A stretch of 64,000 bases of DNA from Punica granatum (Eukaryota > Streptophyta > Magnoliopsida > Myrtales > Lythraceae), in NCBI RefSeq assembly GCF_007655135.1, contig NC_045127.1, forward strand, positions 13,835,001 to 13,899,000, written 5' to 3'. Positions within the stretch are counted from its first letter, which is position 1. Every line of letters starts with the position of its first letter. The position numbers and the translations under genes were made by a program. Below are positions 35,191 through 47,282 of this stretch, in pieces. The notes beneath the pieces are model-generated. The model was not told where the DNA came from and did no database searches. It was given only the letters and a program-made list of their open reading frames with translations.

Positions 35191-36879
35191 ATTAGGGATA
35201 TATAATGCTATTAATTTAAACTTTGAACTGTCGAGATCAAATGATGATGAAGCTTATGGACTAGCTATAACCTAATTTAAAATCTTAAACTTGTGAAGGA
35301 TGTATGATATAGTTATTCTATAATGATACATTTGGAAGGTTTATATCTAACAGCAATTTGAAGACTTTTTTTTTCCATCTACCAATTCTCTTCACCTTAT
35401 GAACTTGTATCGATTTTTTCCACCGAAATTTCACTCCTGTGACATATGCTAACCTCCGATATATATGATATGGCCAATAAACAATCGTCAATTTGCCCAC
35501 ATGACAATCTTGTTATCAGATCCTATCATTCTGAAAAGCAAATTAAATATTAAATACTTACGGAGATATTCTCTTTTTTTTTAGATTACGAGATGTTATC
35601 AGTTTTTTTCAGATAGTAATTTCTCTTTCGAACGTTAACTTGGTCTTACTCATAATATACTTACAATGAATTTCGAATCCTTAAGTCGAAGCCACAAAGT
35701 CACATCCTCATGGTAGAAATTTATATGGAGATCTTTACCATGTTTTGACATAACAACACTTTTAATTTCATGGACTATTTATATATGTACGTAGCATATG
35801 TTATATATACACATATATAAAGGAATCTAAAATTTATGCTATTATTTTATCTATCAATTGATTTAACATTTTCAACTGAAATCCTTATATGGTATTTTTT
35901 TTGAATTATTTAAAATTTTTATATATACCAATAGGTGTAAGCGTGACATTCTCACTCCTCAGCGATGTATATAGTTGTCTACACGTAGAGCATCCATCCT
36001 AAGGGAGCCCTCAAATTTGACTTTGACCGGCACCACAAACTCTGCGATCCTATTGGCTGATCAGATACTTTATAGTTTCTTCCACTTTCCAGTTTTTGTA
36101 GAATAAAGTTTTTGTCTTTTCTTACAGCATTTTCCCACCTGTAATCTCTACCAGGCAATAAGCCAAAGCATTTATTGAAATTATAGAAAATAAATAATGG
36201 TCAATGTAGAAAAAAAACAAGAATAAATTAAAAATAATGGCCTAATTCCATGAATATTCCTTTCAGATTTTCATCTCTCTACTTTGATACACGACTTTAC
36301 TATCCTCAAATTTCTACGTGATCAAGTATTAAAGATTATTTTTTTTCATAATAAATGCATTTCTCTGAATTCGAATTTGTACTATCTTCCTTACTTGAAT
36401 ATTGGATATGCGTGTCATTCAATAAGTCAAAATGTCTGAATTTTATGTTTACATAAAAGAGCCTGTCAACCTATGCTGACATGTGTCACGACTTACCATG
36501 ACGTTGTTGCCACGTTAACCTTATGATTGATACCATCTGAGTTTTGTTAATTAAATAAATATAAAAACCTTCAGAATAAAAATATAAACACAAAAAAAGG
36601 AAAAAATAAATACTCAGGTGCCTAATTAATAAGCGACCTAACTAGCCAATCTGTGAGCCAAAGCAAGCCTCAATCGAGGCCGTGAATCGGTGGATCGGAG
36701 ATCCTTCTAGCTCTATGTTGAGGCTTCTTTGTCTCAAATGAGGTTCCACAATATTCATTGGTTGGGCACGGGGATCTAACGGTTGGATTTTCAAAAAATA
36801 TTGAAATTGCATTTTTATAAGACGTTTTGAAAAGAGAGATTGTTAACTCTACTGATAAAATCTACTATTCTCCCCCTCT
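35191..36879. other. AT-rich intergenic DNA, no gene seen
   Basis: No convincing coding frame, RNA gene or element boundary was found. The frame at 35318-35500 is short and motif-free. Confidence 0.5.
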
Positions 36880-36882
36880 TTA

Positions 36883-37191
36883 GGGTGTGTTTGTTTTATA
36901 AAAAATTTTCAACTTAACTCAGCTTCATTTATCTTCAATTCAACAACACAATCCTTACTTTTTTTTATTTTTTTAATATTTTTTAATCATTCAATTCAAT
37001 TTTTAATATTAAATTCTCTCAACTATTCATTACTTTTTCACAATTCAACAATACAATCATTACTTAATCATTACTTTCTCTCAATTATTCATTACTTTTT
37101 CACACTTTTTCTCATAATTCAACAATACAATCATTACAAATCAATTAAAACTAAAACTCAACTCAACTCAACTCTAAATCCAAACACACTC
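36883..37191. mobile_element. Tourist-like MITE, 309 bp, TTA TSD
   Basis: The left end GGGTGTGTTTG is matched by CAAACACACTC at the right, with TTA on both sides (36880-36882 and 37192-37194). A 3-bp TWA duplication with this type of end is characteristic of PIF/Harbinger-derived Tourist elements. The interior is rich in ATTCAACAATACAATCATTA repeats and is non-coding. Confidence 0.8.
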
Positions 37192-37354
37192 TTATTCACT
37201 GTGGGATGATGCCCTATCATCTCCATCTACAACATGGACAACTTAGACATTAATTCAAAATAGGAAGCCGTTTGCCAATAAAGACCATTATTGGATATGT
37301 CCTGTCACGTACAAGATTAAAGGTGCTCACTAGTTAGACTCTTCTTTAGGGAAA

Positions 37355-37550
37355 AGAGTCACCTGACCTCAAGAGAGTAGGTCTAGTAATAAAGAGAAAC
37401 TTAAGTATCCACAGATCTCGGATTCGATCTCTCTTGAGGCTAGCATCGGTACCATTTATGGGGCATTTATCCTACCCAGGCGTCGCTGTGGGTTCTCAGG
37501 TCCGAAAGATTAGTTGGGTGGATATTCCCGGTCATAAAAAAAAAAAAAAG
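37355..37550 (+). mobile_element. SINE with poly(A) tail
   Basis: An internal-promoter-like arrangement is visible: GGTCTAGTAATAAAGAG as a weak A box, then GGATTCGATCTC as a B box, a roughly 100-bp body and a run of about 14 A at 37537-37550. The 5' limit and target duplication are not resolved. Confidence 0.55.
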
Positions 37551-39263
37551 AAGAAGGGCAAATAGCCATGTGTACAGGATTGGGCACGCATACGATTAGT
37601 TAACTTGTGTCTAACTCTGATATTGTGTGAAATATTCTTAAAGAGCTGGGTCTATAAATATTTAGAGAAAAAAAAAATTGTCCAACTCTCCTCATAAAGT
37701 CAATAGTTTCCCTCCGTCAATAGTTGCGTTACAATGCTTTAGTATATAACCATTGATGAGCTAATCTAAGCGACATCGATGCTTGGCCGACAGCGTTGTT
37801 GGGCCGATTGTGATATAAGGTAGCAAAGACTGCTGAAACGGTGGGCGATGGGATGAGATTTGTCTCACTCTAGGAAAAGGAATTCACTAAATAAATAACT
37901 CTAAATAAATTAAAGCAATTTTTTGCTGGTCTTCAGAATAAAAACAAAAAAGCGTTCAGCATTCTTCGAAAAAAAATTGACGCTACACAACAATAATTTT
38001 CATTTCAGCATCCATATAAAAAAATGTTATTATTCAAATAGGGGCTCACATTTTTTGGCCCTTCGTCCAGAGCTAGTCACGTGCGAATCCTTCCGCGTTT
38101 TTTCCTTCTTTCCTTGACTTGGGTTTTATTTTAAGATTATAAAAAAAGAAATCAGAAAAAAATGGCCATAGAATAATCTCAAAGATCATCCAGGTTTATG
38201 AGTTATTTAGGCTAGAAAAAGCTCAATCATTGACGAGGATAGAGCATTCATCCTGCGTATTGTACGTAATATAGTCCTCGATTGCTCCCAAAATTAATCT
38301 GGAGTAGGTGGAGGAACAAAAAAGGATTGACTGTAAATAACAAAAAAAAAATCATCTATCTATGCGAACACTGAAACATAAATTAAGAACATTTTCTTTT
38401 TTGGTTAGGAAAATAAGAACATTTTGCGAAGCTAATATTGAAGCCGCATAATACATCGTAAAGACAACAAACCAAGGGCTTCATGGCTCGAGAGAAATTT
38501 CGTCTATACGATCAGGTAGTCAGATAATTATTCTAGCTAATGAGATATCATCGCTTAATATTTTCGCAAGAAAGAAAAATTAAAATGTTAAAATTAATTG
38601 TCCAAATTGCTCTCATTTTCTTGGTTAGAGAGAGAGTACTATGTTGACGTTAACTGTAAGTGAGAGCATGGCTGTTAAAGTACATCCCACGAAATAGAAA
38701 AAAGCCAATGAATCTATAAACAAGAAGATTGGGTACTATCTATAACATGATATTTAGTTTAATTTTTTAAATTGTATTCGATGTGATTACTTACAGGCTC
38801 AATAAAATATAACACTCTTTGCATTATTGTGGGCGGCCTTCAGAGGTGTTTGTGTCAGTTTGGAGTCGAAATCACTGCCAGATGAAAAACTCATCCCTAA
38901 TGTGTAGCGAGATGGGCCTCTAGGACTAATCTTTTTTTTTTTTTTTACCCAATGATTTGACTTGGTGGTTAAGAGAGGATCACATGGATCCACCTGATCC
39001 CATATTCGAAATTTCTTGGGGCTAGCCTGCATGGTTTATGGCCAGTTTACCATGTTTTGTGTGCTTGTAGGCCTGCATACGAGATTGTGGGGATTAGTTC
39101 GATGAAGTTCGGACAAGCTACAATAAAAAAGAAAAGAAAAACAGATTCCTTTATTTTCCTTTTGGGTGAAAAGCCAAGTCAAGATTTAATTATTGATCTT
39201 TTAGAAGATGGTCTTTTTCTTTGAGTAAACTAACCTCTTATATGTCCTCCATTTGCTAACAAA

Positions 39264-39264
<1 letters not shown>
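37551..39264. other. AT-rich intergenic DNA, no gene seen
   Basis: No gene is supported. A T-rich run at about 38932-38946 is followed by TTGACTTGGTGGTTAAGAG and later CCATATTCGAAATT, which could be a degenerate tRNA-derived SINE in plus orientation, but the B box is poor. Confidence 0.4.

Positions 39265-39265
<1 letters not shown>

Positions 39266-39294
<29 letters not shown>
39266..39294. repeat. (TA)n microsatellite
   Basis: About 14 uninterrupted TA units. It sits at the 3' end of the minus-strand SINE at 39295-39441 and may have grown from the SINE tail. Confidence 0.9.
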
Positions 39295-39297
<3 letters not shown>

Positions 39298-39441
39298 TCA
39301 GTTATAATTGGAGGCTTACGGCGTAGTACAAGAAAATTGAAAGTAAATTTAAATAAATGGGCAGAGATAGTTTTACTGATGAGATTCGAACCTGAAAACT
39401 CTTTCAGGTTATCAGTCGAGAGTATTAGCTACTTCACTATA
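39295..39441 (-). mobile_element. tRNA-derived SINE, minus strand
   Basis: On the minus strand the head reads TAGTGAAGTAGCTAATACTC and is followed by an AGGTTCGAATC B box (plus 39383-39393). The 3' end runs into the TA microsatellite. Spacing of head and B box fits a tRNA-derived promoter. The target duplication was not resolved. Confidence 0.6.
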
Positions 39442-39829
39442 TTCACTTTCTCACAAAGTATATATTTCAATGTAATCCATTTCAAATATGAAAGGAATGT
39501 ATTTGTGCTAAGAGTGAATGGGCAATTAGGTTAGGTCCCTAAGAGATTAGTTTTACATCACTCGGAATTTTCACTCTTTTCTTTTTCATCATTTTGATTC
39601 CTGATCAGAGATGGAATTTGTATAAGTTGAGTACCTGAGAAACGATTGCATCAACTGCATCCTTTTATACATCAATTCCATCTTTCTATTTATCAATTTT
39701 ATTCTTTATATACATCAATTCCATCCTTCACATACGAACCTGGTCCTTGACCAACATTGTTAGATCAATATGGTCCTTTCATCCAATCATCTGTTAGTTC
39801 TTGATGGAAAGCATTGCTTTCATCAAATA
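39442..39829. other. intergenic DNA with short direct repeats
   Basis: TACATCAATTCCATC repeats at about 39669 and 39711 in a T-rich stretch. No gene or element boundary was recognised. Confidence 0.4.
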
Positions 39830-39837
39830 GGTCCTTA

Positions 39838-40419
39838 TGGGGGTGTGCACGGGTATCGGGTATACTCGGAACCGGTCGGAACCTACCCGTTAGGGTTGGG
39901 TCCGTGTAGTTCGTATTGAAAATATGATAGGTTCCAGGTATTAAAATCAGGAATCGGTGAAAATCAGTTTCGGTTCCGGTTCCTGTTTATAAGGTACCCA
40001 AAACCGGTTATTTATAAAAAAAAAAAAGGTGGAAAGAGTAAAGTTACCGTCTCCTCTAATGAATCAGAACAGAGACACTTTGTTGTGTAGGATAGTATTA
40101 TGGATGTTTAATTTTGTCGATGGATTGATGAGACATTATTTTTTTATTATTGTGAATTAATCTAAATCTTTGTTGATATTCTATTTGGCGTAATTACTAA
40201 TTATGTATGTGATATTTTCGGTTTTATTTAACGAAACAAAAAAATTTACAGGTTTTAATAGGGTACCCGAAATCTGTGGTATAATACATGTTTCGGGTAG
40301 GTTTTGGTTCCATGATTCAACAGGGGAGGATCCGGTTCCAAAATCTTAGAACATGTCCCTTACAGGGTAGGGTCCGAGTATTATGAAAAATATAGAATAT
40401 TCGGAACTGATCACCCCTA
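39838..40419. mobile_element. non-autonomous hAT element, 582 bp
   Basis: The left end TGGGGGTGTGCACGGGTA and right end ATCACCCCTA are imperfect inverted termini of the TAGGGGTG class. They are flanked by an 8-bp duplication with one mismatch, GGTCCTTA (39830-39837) and GGTCTTTA (40420-40427). Subterminal GGTACCC, CGGTTCCGG and GGGTAGG motifs recur near both ends. There is no transposase frame. A second copy of its left half lies at 61140-61475. Confidence 0.75.
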
Positions 40420-40427
40420 GGTCTTTA

Positions 40428-41097
40428 TGACCAATTTGTTTTATTTTTCTTTTCCTTCTCTGTGCCTTTAAGGGCAAATTTCGAGGGCCCGATTTTCTTT
40501 CCACATAAACAAAATATGATTTGTTCTTGGTGTCTATTTAAATCTCACATAAAGAACTATGTATAAGCAACAAAGTGGAGCTCCAAAGATTGAGAAATAA
40601 GATAAAAATTGAGGTCAAAATTCACTATACGCCACAACAACAGAAACTTTAAGATCCCGTGACTTTCAAACCGTTTAATGAAATCAAGTTCTACGAAATT
40701 ATAAGGTCTCCCCATTATCGAAGGATTTTGAACATCCTATTGAGATTTCTCCCTCTCAATAATAGAGGAAGTGTAGTCAGAATCTTACTTTGCAGTAAAG
40801 AAGATGATGTTTTCTTGATAGTCTGCGAGGTCTTGACGGCTGCAATTTCAAACGTGAGTTCCTTTTTCGCCCCACCCACACCACCACTTTCTTTGTCCTC
40901 CTCCCCCTCTGCCTGTTTCATCCTTCTCTCACGAGAACCTTTGAGTTTCTTGCATTTCCACAAAGTTGAATAAAACAAGTTGAATAGAAGGACAGACAAA
41001 CAAATGCCAAAGGATTTCTTTGAGCAAAGATAAAACACTCTTCTCTAACCCTTCTCTTCCTTTCGAAGTCCCTCCTCTCTCTCTTTCTCTTACATAC
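40428..41097. other. intergenic DNA, no gene supported
   Basis: The overlapping frames at 40659-40973 (plus) and 40715-41038 (minus) each exceed 100 codons but show no domain, and the second half is CT-rich low complexity. Confidence 0.4.
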
Positions 41098-41102
41098 ATG
41101 TA

Positions 41103-43436
41103 TGTAAGCACCTCATTTTGGTCCGGGGTCAAGAACTACTCTCAAGCACAAACAAGGGGTCACCATTCAAAATATCCGAAGAAAACAAAATCACACTATT
41201 TTCATTCTACTTTTTAGGAAAGAGGGGATATGAGAAAATTCAATTTCTCATGTTTTAAAATATTAGCAGACAAATTCTCAAGAAAAAATATTTTTCAAGA
41301 CTTAAAAACGAGGTTTTAGATCAATTTACCACTCGAAATACATAGAAAAGGGTAAAAAAACGAGGTTATAAATAGTTTCAAGGGCAAAAGCATCATTTCA
41401 TCTTCCGAAACTAGTTAAACCGAGTTCCGTTTTTTGGGAAAATAAGGAATGCTCGCGGGGGTAGTACCCATGCGAGTGGGTTGCTCGTGTGGTTAGTGAC
41501 CAGGCGAGCAACACACAACTGGCTGTCCCGTGGTGGTACTTGCAAGATTTTCAGTACGAAAAATTATTTTTTAGGCCCCAACAGATTCGAAAAAATGCAA
41601 AATGACCCTAGCCCCTCTTCTCCTATGAAGAGAATATGAAATTTCAGCAAGAAAAAGCTTTCTTGGTTCCCCTCATGAGTTGAGAAAGTGCTAAAAATCA
41701 TCTACATTCCCTCACACATTCCAAACGCTTGTTTTTCCTATTCACTTGTCTTGTAGGATCCCGATCAACAAGAGGCTTCGAACCCGAAAGGCAAAGGCTC
41801 TCCTCTTTGGATCCGACTACCACTCCTTCCCGCCCTACCTTTGAGAGTTTCTTGGAGATTTCACTCTCCAATTTACGACTTGGGTGTAATTTCTGAAACC
41901 CGAGTCGGGATTTGAAGAAAATGTTAACTTGGACTTTGCTAAAACACTTGGAATTAACTCATGGGACAAATAACGGGCCTTAGGTCGCTAGATAATGGGT
42001 AGTTAGGCCCTAAAGAGGTGTTTGTATTTGATGGATATGTTATTTTGTTCGGTTTCTTGCTTAGAAAAGCCGAGAGATGGAAGAAGACGGTAGGATTATT
42101 ATGCATGATCATTAGGACCAACTATATTAACTCATATATTTCATCGTTGTGTGATTTGGGTGCCTAGGAACTTAATTTTCAATACTTTCTGGTGTTTACG
42201 ATTCGGTCCAAACCGGTTTTTGAATTTCCATCCTACTTTCAAATCAGCCACGGATCCTTTCCACGATTTCCGGTAAGTTTTTAAACCTGTCCAAGTCAAT
42301 TTTAAATTTTCTGGAAGTTTCAAATCAGTCCCGAGACTTTTACAAAACTTTTCAGGTTGTTACAAATCAGTCCAGGGGGCTTTTTGAACCTTTCCGAACT
42401 TTTCAAATCAATCCAGAGGCTTTCCCGGAGTTTAAAATGTGTTTTCCCAACCCGAAAACCAAATTTCAGCCATCTTCTAACTCAGCGGGGTTATTTCCCG
42501 AATTTACAGAATCCCTGAATTTTCCAGAACTGCAGAATGTCCCCAGAACTATTGGGATATTTTCACAGAATGGTCCCTGGTTCGACATCTGCAAGTTTGG
42601 GACCCTTTTGGTAATTTTCAGGCACATTGGAGAAGTTTTTAACAGCTTTCCCAGATTTTACCGTTTACTCCCCAAACTTTTATGAGCTGTAAGTCAGCCC
42701 TGAAATTCGTGGGACATTTTCAGAATGACCCCTGGCTGTAACCATCGAGTTTGGGACCTTTCGGGTGGTTTCCGAGCACTTTTGAGGTGTTTTCAACAGC
42801 TTTTCCAAAGTTTACAGATTGGTCCTCAAGCTTTTATGAACAGTAAATCAGCCCCATAATTTTTGGGACGTTCCCAGAACGATCGCTGGGCTGTAAGTAC
42901 CAAGTTTTAGACCTTTCGGATCATTTTTGGGCATTTAAAGGTGTTTTTACACACTTTTCCGGATTTTAGAGATTATTCTTGAGATTTTCAGAAACTGCAG
43001 ATGAGCCTTGCATCTTTACTGAGTTCTCAAATCTGTCCCTAAGCACCTTAAGTTGAATCAAATGCCATGGTTGTCTGATTGAAGGGACCGATCGATAAAT
43101 CACGATTTTGGGGCTAAAGGTGAGTCCATGACACGAAAACTGAGAGAATTGTGAGGAAGACCGTGATCCTAGGTTAATCAATTTGAAAAAAATAAAAAAA
43201 TGACTTCTTAGAGAATTAGAGTACCGATTGGGGTGGATTATTAACTTGTGAGCTTCTAATCCGTAATAGAACCCCAAACCAAGTTCTTTGGACCGTAGAC
43301 TGATAAAAACCTAGGTGGTTAGTATCATACTCTACTTAGAATCTAGTTAGCCAAAATTAATTAATGGCGACTCTTTTAAAATCTCAAACCTTGAAATTGG
43401 ATGTCCCAAGACCCGAGTCGGATTCCACCTTCAACA
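41103..43436 (+). mobile_element. solo LTR, Ogre/Tat-like, 2334 bp
   Basis: The left end TGTAAGCACCTCATTTTGGTCC resembles the TGTCAGCACCCCATTTTGG start of the other LTRs here. The right end is CACCTTCAACA. The flanks ATGTA (41098-41102) and ATATA (43437-43441) form a 5-bp duplication with one mismatch. No primer site or internal domain is attached, so a solo LTR made by LTR-LTR recombination is the simplest reading. The right terminus is less certain than the left. Confidence 0.6.
42170..43020 (+). repeat. degenerate AAATCAGTCC-type repeat array inside the solo LTR
   Basis: TTCAAATCAGTCC, AAGTCAGCCC and related words recur with TTTTCCGGA/TTTTCCAGA text, and a longer unit of about 120 bases repeats (GACCTTTCGG..CATTTTTGGGCA..GGTGTTTT) near 42600, 42755 and 42910. 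It is the complement of the motif class at 1430-2160, consistent with the opposite LTR orientation. Confidence 0.7.
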
Positions 43437-43696
43437 ATATACTATAAGCTATTTAAAAAAAAAAATTAAATCAAGTACAAAATGAACAAGATGAAACACC
43501 TCTTTCTCGCACTCCTCTCTCTCATCACTCTACCGCTCCCTTGAAAAGGTTTCAATGCAATTTTGCATAAATTCGTTTTATTAGATCCAAAACTTTTATC
43601 TTGTTAGACTCCTTCGATCATAGGGAAACCACTGGATTTTGTTAAACTCAATTTCGTTAAATGGTTAGAAAGTTACAACAATTTTAAAATTATTAA

Positions 43697-43929
43697 TGGC
43701 TTGTTTGGTTTCATAGTTGGATTTTAAAATCCTACTTTAACTTAATTCTACCCACAACAAAACAAAATAACTTATACAAAGTCAAAAAGGTTAGCCCTAT
43801 TTATACCACTCTTTTTCCACAACAAAACAAAATAACTCATACGAAGTCAAGGGGTGGGCCCCATTTATACTACTCTTTTTCAAAATCAAAATATGATTTT
43901 AAAATCATACTTGGAAACCAAACGCAACA
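43697..43929. mobile_element. Tourist-like MITE, 233 bp, TAA TSD
   Basis: The ends TGGCTTGTTTGGTTTCA and, on the complement, TGTTGCGTTTGGTTTCC are flanked by TAA (43694-43696 and 43930-43932). The interior holds a direct repeat of about 60 bases (CCACAACAAAACAAAATAAC twice). It is non-coding. Confidence 0.75.
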
Positions 43930-43932
43930 TAA

Positions 43933-44278
43933 ATATGTCTCATACTCGGCGGAGAACTCAAACACCCGAAGTCCCAGAGAAAACAAGTAGAATCGACTGA
44001 GGAAGCGTAGGATTCGTGGTGGCCGCAGTTAGGAAGCTTAGACCGCGACTAGGTCTCTTGAGACAGCGGTCTGGTGACGACGAGCGGTTGGTGATACCAT
44101 AGTTAATTATGGATAGACCGCTGTCATAAGGTCAGCTAGCTTGAAACAACAACTTTCAGGAAATATTTTGCAATCGAGTGACTTCTTATTTGGACGAGAT
44201 CTCTTATATCTTGTTTCTTATATTTAAGGGGATATATTCTAGGGTATTTTAGGAATATTACGGGAATTGTACCATACC
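43933..44278. other. unassigned spacer
   Basis: A GC-richer part (43985-44130) carries AGACCGCGACTAGG and TAGACCGCTGTC words but no recognised gene or boundary. Confidence 0.4.
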
Positions 44279-45157
44279 TGTGAACACCCCGTTTTAGTCC
44301 ACCGGCTCCAAGGGGAAAATTGTCATTTCTGTCATCAATTGGAGGGAAGTATTTTTGGCTAATTGCTTAAGCATCCATGACTTTTGAAAATGGGGTATTT
44401 TCCTAATTTAATGCCACTTTTACATTTTTTAGAAAAAAATATATATAGGTCATTTTGGATTTCAAGTGCATCAACTCCAATTTTCAAAATCCGGAACAAA
44501 ACTCAAGGCCGAAAAATATTTTTCTACACGACATTGATCCCAGAACTTTTCTGAACACAATGACGATCGCAGTTCATTTTTTTTATACTTAATTGGAAAG
44601 ACGAGAATTTCGGACCTTGCGCTCATTAATTTCAATTTCTTAAAATTTGGGATGATATTCAGGATTGAAAAAAATATTTTCCACATAATACCGATCCTTG
44701 AATTTTTCTGAGCATGACAGTGTTTCCATATAATTTTTCGGATATCTAATTTTAAAGATAGAATTTTGAAAATAATCGAACAAGTACGATCGACTTGCGT
44801 CAGAGGTTCAATGTAGATTTTATCGAGATTCGGTCTCCATTGAGGCAAATTGAAATTCTCATAGAGTCGATTATTTATCGAATTTCTCGATTTCGAAATT
44901 CCCATTCCAGAAATGTCGACGGATCATAAGAAATTCGATTTCGCGAAAGACGCCCGTACGAGTGAAAGAAAAAAAAAAGAAAAAGAGAGAGAAAAGGGTT
45001 TTGACCGTTGCCTTCCTCTACTTTGCGTGTCTTTCTCCCATTTTTTTCGTTTGTCATTTTTCCTACCCATTTCGTTTCTATTTTCTTTCTCTGCTCCTTC
45101 TCCTTGATTTCCCTAACCGCCTGCACATATTTTCTCTTTCTGTCTTCCCCATCGTGG
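44279..45157 (+). mobile_element. 5' part of an Ogre/Tat-type LTR
   Basis: It starts TGTGAACACCCCGTTTTAGT plus CCACCGG, matching the start of the other LTRs read in their own direction, and proceeds into a pyrimidine-rich block (about 44960-45150) like that at 2640-3130 seen from the other strand. The LTR breaks off at about 45157, where copia reverse transcriptase sequence begins abruptly, so it probably marks a deletion or truncation event that removed the copia 3' half. Confidence 0.65.
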
Positions 45158-46827
45158 ACTAAAAGTCTCTGAATAATCAATCCCTTCTCGCTGATTGAAG
45201 CCCTTCGCTACTAGATGTGCTTTATACCTATCAATGCTACCATCGGCCTTCTGCTTGACACGGTAGACCCACTTGCATCCAGCTACATTCTGAGATGGTG
45301 ATGGCTGAACAAGATCACACGTATGATTATGAAGCAAGGCCATATACTCCTCGCGCATTGCTGCTCTCCAATGATGATGTTAAGAGGCTTGAACCAAGGA
45401 GGCCTGAACAAATGTCTGTGGTTCCTGCAAAACAGCAGATATAGTGAAGGCTGCTAGATGATAAGAAACAGTAAAACGAGGAGGAGAGAGAGTCCCATCC
45501 TTTGATCGCGTCACCATTCCATGAGTATTCTGTGCAGCAGGTATGACATTAGTACCTGAAGCACTCTCAGACAAGATTTTAGAACCTATAGACTGTTCAT
45601 GAAACTCAAGAGCGAGAACTATATGAGTAGAGTTATGGGATGCAAGAGGTTTGGACAAAGTAGATAGAATTGGAATGTGGGCAGTTGAATTAGATGAAGA
45701 AGGAAGAGATATACCGGGAGTAGATGCAGAACCTGAAGAGAGCCTTTCTACTTCCATCGAGATAGGCACACCAGTCTTATATGGAAAACTAGACTCATCG
45801 AAAACAACCCGAGTGGATATAAAGACACAACCAGTAGCAGGGTTAAGACACTGATACCCTTGATAGTGATAAGGATATCCGAGGAAAACACAAGGTTGAG
45901 ATCGAGGTTCTAGTTTATGCTGATTGTAAGGACGCAAGTATGATAGCAGAGACACCTAAAATTTCGTAAATTAGAGTAATCGGGTTTATGGCCATGAAGA
46001 ATCTTATACGGGGATTTGAAATTAAGAGATTTTGTAGGTAGCCTATTGATAAGATATACAACTGTTTCAAAGGCATAATCCCAAAATTTTGTATGAGTGG
46101 AAGAATGGAAGAGGAGAGTTAAACCCATGTCAACAATGTGGCGGTGTTTACGCTCAGCTGAGCCATTTTGTTGGGGTACTTGAGGATAGGAGATTCTATG
46201 GAAAATTCCATTGTTCTGCAGTTTAGCCTTAAAATCTGTAGAGAGGAATTCCTTAGCACCATCTGACTGAAAGTATTTGATTCGATGTCCATAAAGATTC
46301 TCAACTTGAAGATGAAACGTACGAAATACGTGAAGTACATTAGATCAAGATTTTAGGACATAAAAGTAGGAGAATTTACTATAATCATAAAGAAAATGAA
46401 TATAGTAATGGTGACCAGTATGAGAAGTAATAGGTGCATGACCCCAAATATCGGTATGAACAAGCTCAAGTGGAGAGGTTGTTTTGTTGAAAGTTGGTGG
46501 ATAGGATGTATTTATTATTTTTCCTTGTTGACATTCAGAACATACATGATCAATATGATCATTATTAAGGGAACACGAGGAATTCAATGCATGACGAACT
46601 ACAGGAAAAGATGAATGACCGAGGTGTTGATGCCACAAGACACTGGAACAAGAAGTGGAAAGATGAGCCTGAGGATTGTTGAAATGCCTACTTCTCGGGT
46701 GGAAATAGTAGAGGCAGTCCTGAACCGATCCACGCATGAGCTCCTGGAGAGTATAAAGATCCTTCACAAGAAAGCAATCAGGTTGAAGCTGAAAAAAGTA
46801 GTTATTATCCTTGGCAAACTTGGATAT
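45158..46827 (-). pseudogene. Ty1/copia pol remnant: integrase and start of reverse transcriptase
   Basis: Read on the minus strand, blocks appear in copia order. A GAG-pre-integrase zinc motif comes first (LWHQHLGH..CSECQQGKI), then the integrase core (PLELVHTDIWG, then FQSDGAKEF, then PQQNGSAERKHRH, giving the D, D and E positions). A linker follows (FLGYPYHYQGYQCLNP), then the first reverse transcriptase motifs ([41 protein letters not shown]), where it stops dead. The DD-box part of reverse transcriptase, RNase H and the 3' LTR are absent. Damage includes an in-frame TGA near 46348, a frameshift near 45945 and TAA at 45380. It is continuous with 52042-53504 once the inserted LTR is set aside. 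Confidence 0.9.
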
Positions 46828-47282
46828 TGTGCGCACCCGAATTTTATCTCGTCGAGGTACGCGTGCCCGTGCTTATACAACGCGGCTTGGGAGTGTCCAC
46901 CTTCCCGGGGACGCGCAACGGACGCATGTGAGAAGGAGTCACCACTTGCCATTTTACGACTTGAAAGTCAAGGACCGGCAAGTTACCCGGGTCTAGGGGT
47001 ACGAGGTACACCTAATTGCTAATTCACAAGAAAGTAATCAGGTTGAAGCTGAAAAAAGTAGTTATTATCCTTGGCAAACTTGGATATTGTGCGCACCCGA
47101 ATTTTATCTCGTCGAGGCACGCGTGCCCGTGCCTATATAACGCGGCTTGGGAGTGTCCACCTTCCCGGGGACGCGCAACGGACGCACGTGAGAAGGAGTC
47201 ACCACTTGCCATTTTACGACTTGAAAGTCAAGGACCGGCAAGTTACCCGGGTCTAGGGGTACGAGGTACACCTAATTGCTAA
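46763..47282. repeat. 260-bp tandem duplication across a copia/LTR junction
   Basis: 46763-47022 and 47023-47282 match over their full length with about five to six differences by eye. Each unit contains about 60 bases of copia integrase, the GATAT duplication and about 195 bases of the inserted LTR end, so the duplication happened after the LTR inserted. Frames such as 46764-46952 and 47024-47212 simply repeat because of it. Confidence 0.92.

Noticed and set aside
38932..39050. Plus-strand SINE
   Set aside because: The A-box-like text is fair, but the B box is poor and neither tail nor target duplication could be found.
40659..41038. Overlapping frames of 104 and 107 codons on opposite strands
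   Set aside because: No domain, CT-rich low complexity, and mutual overlap suggest chance.
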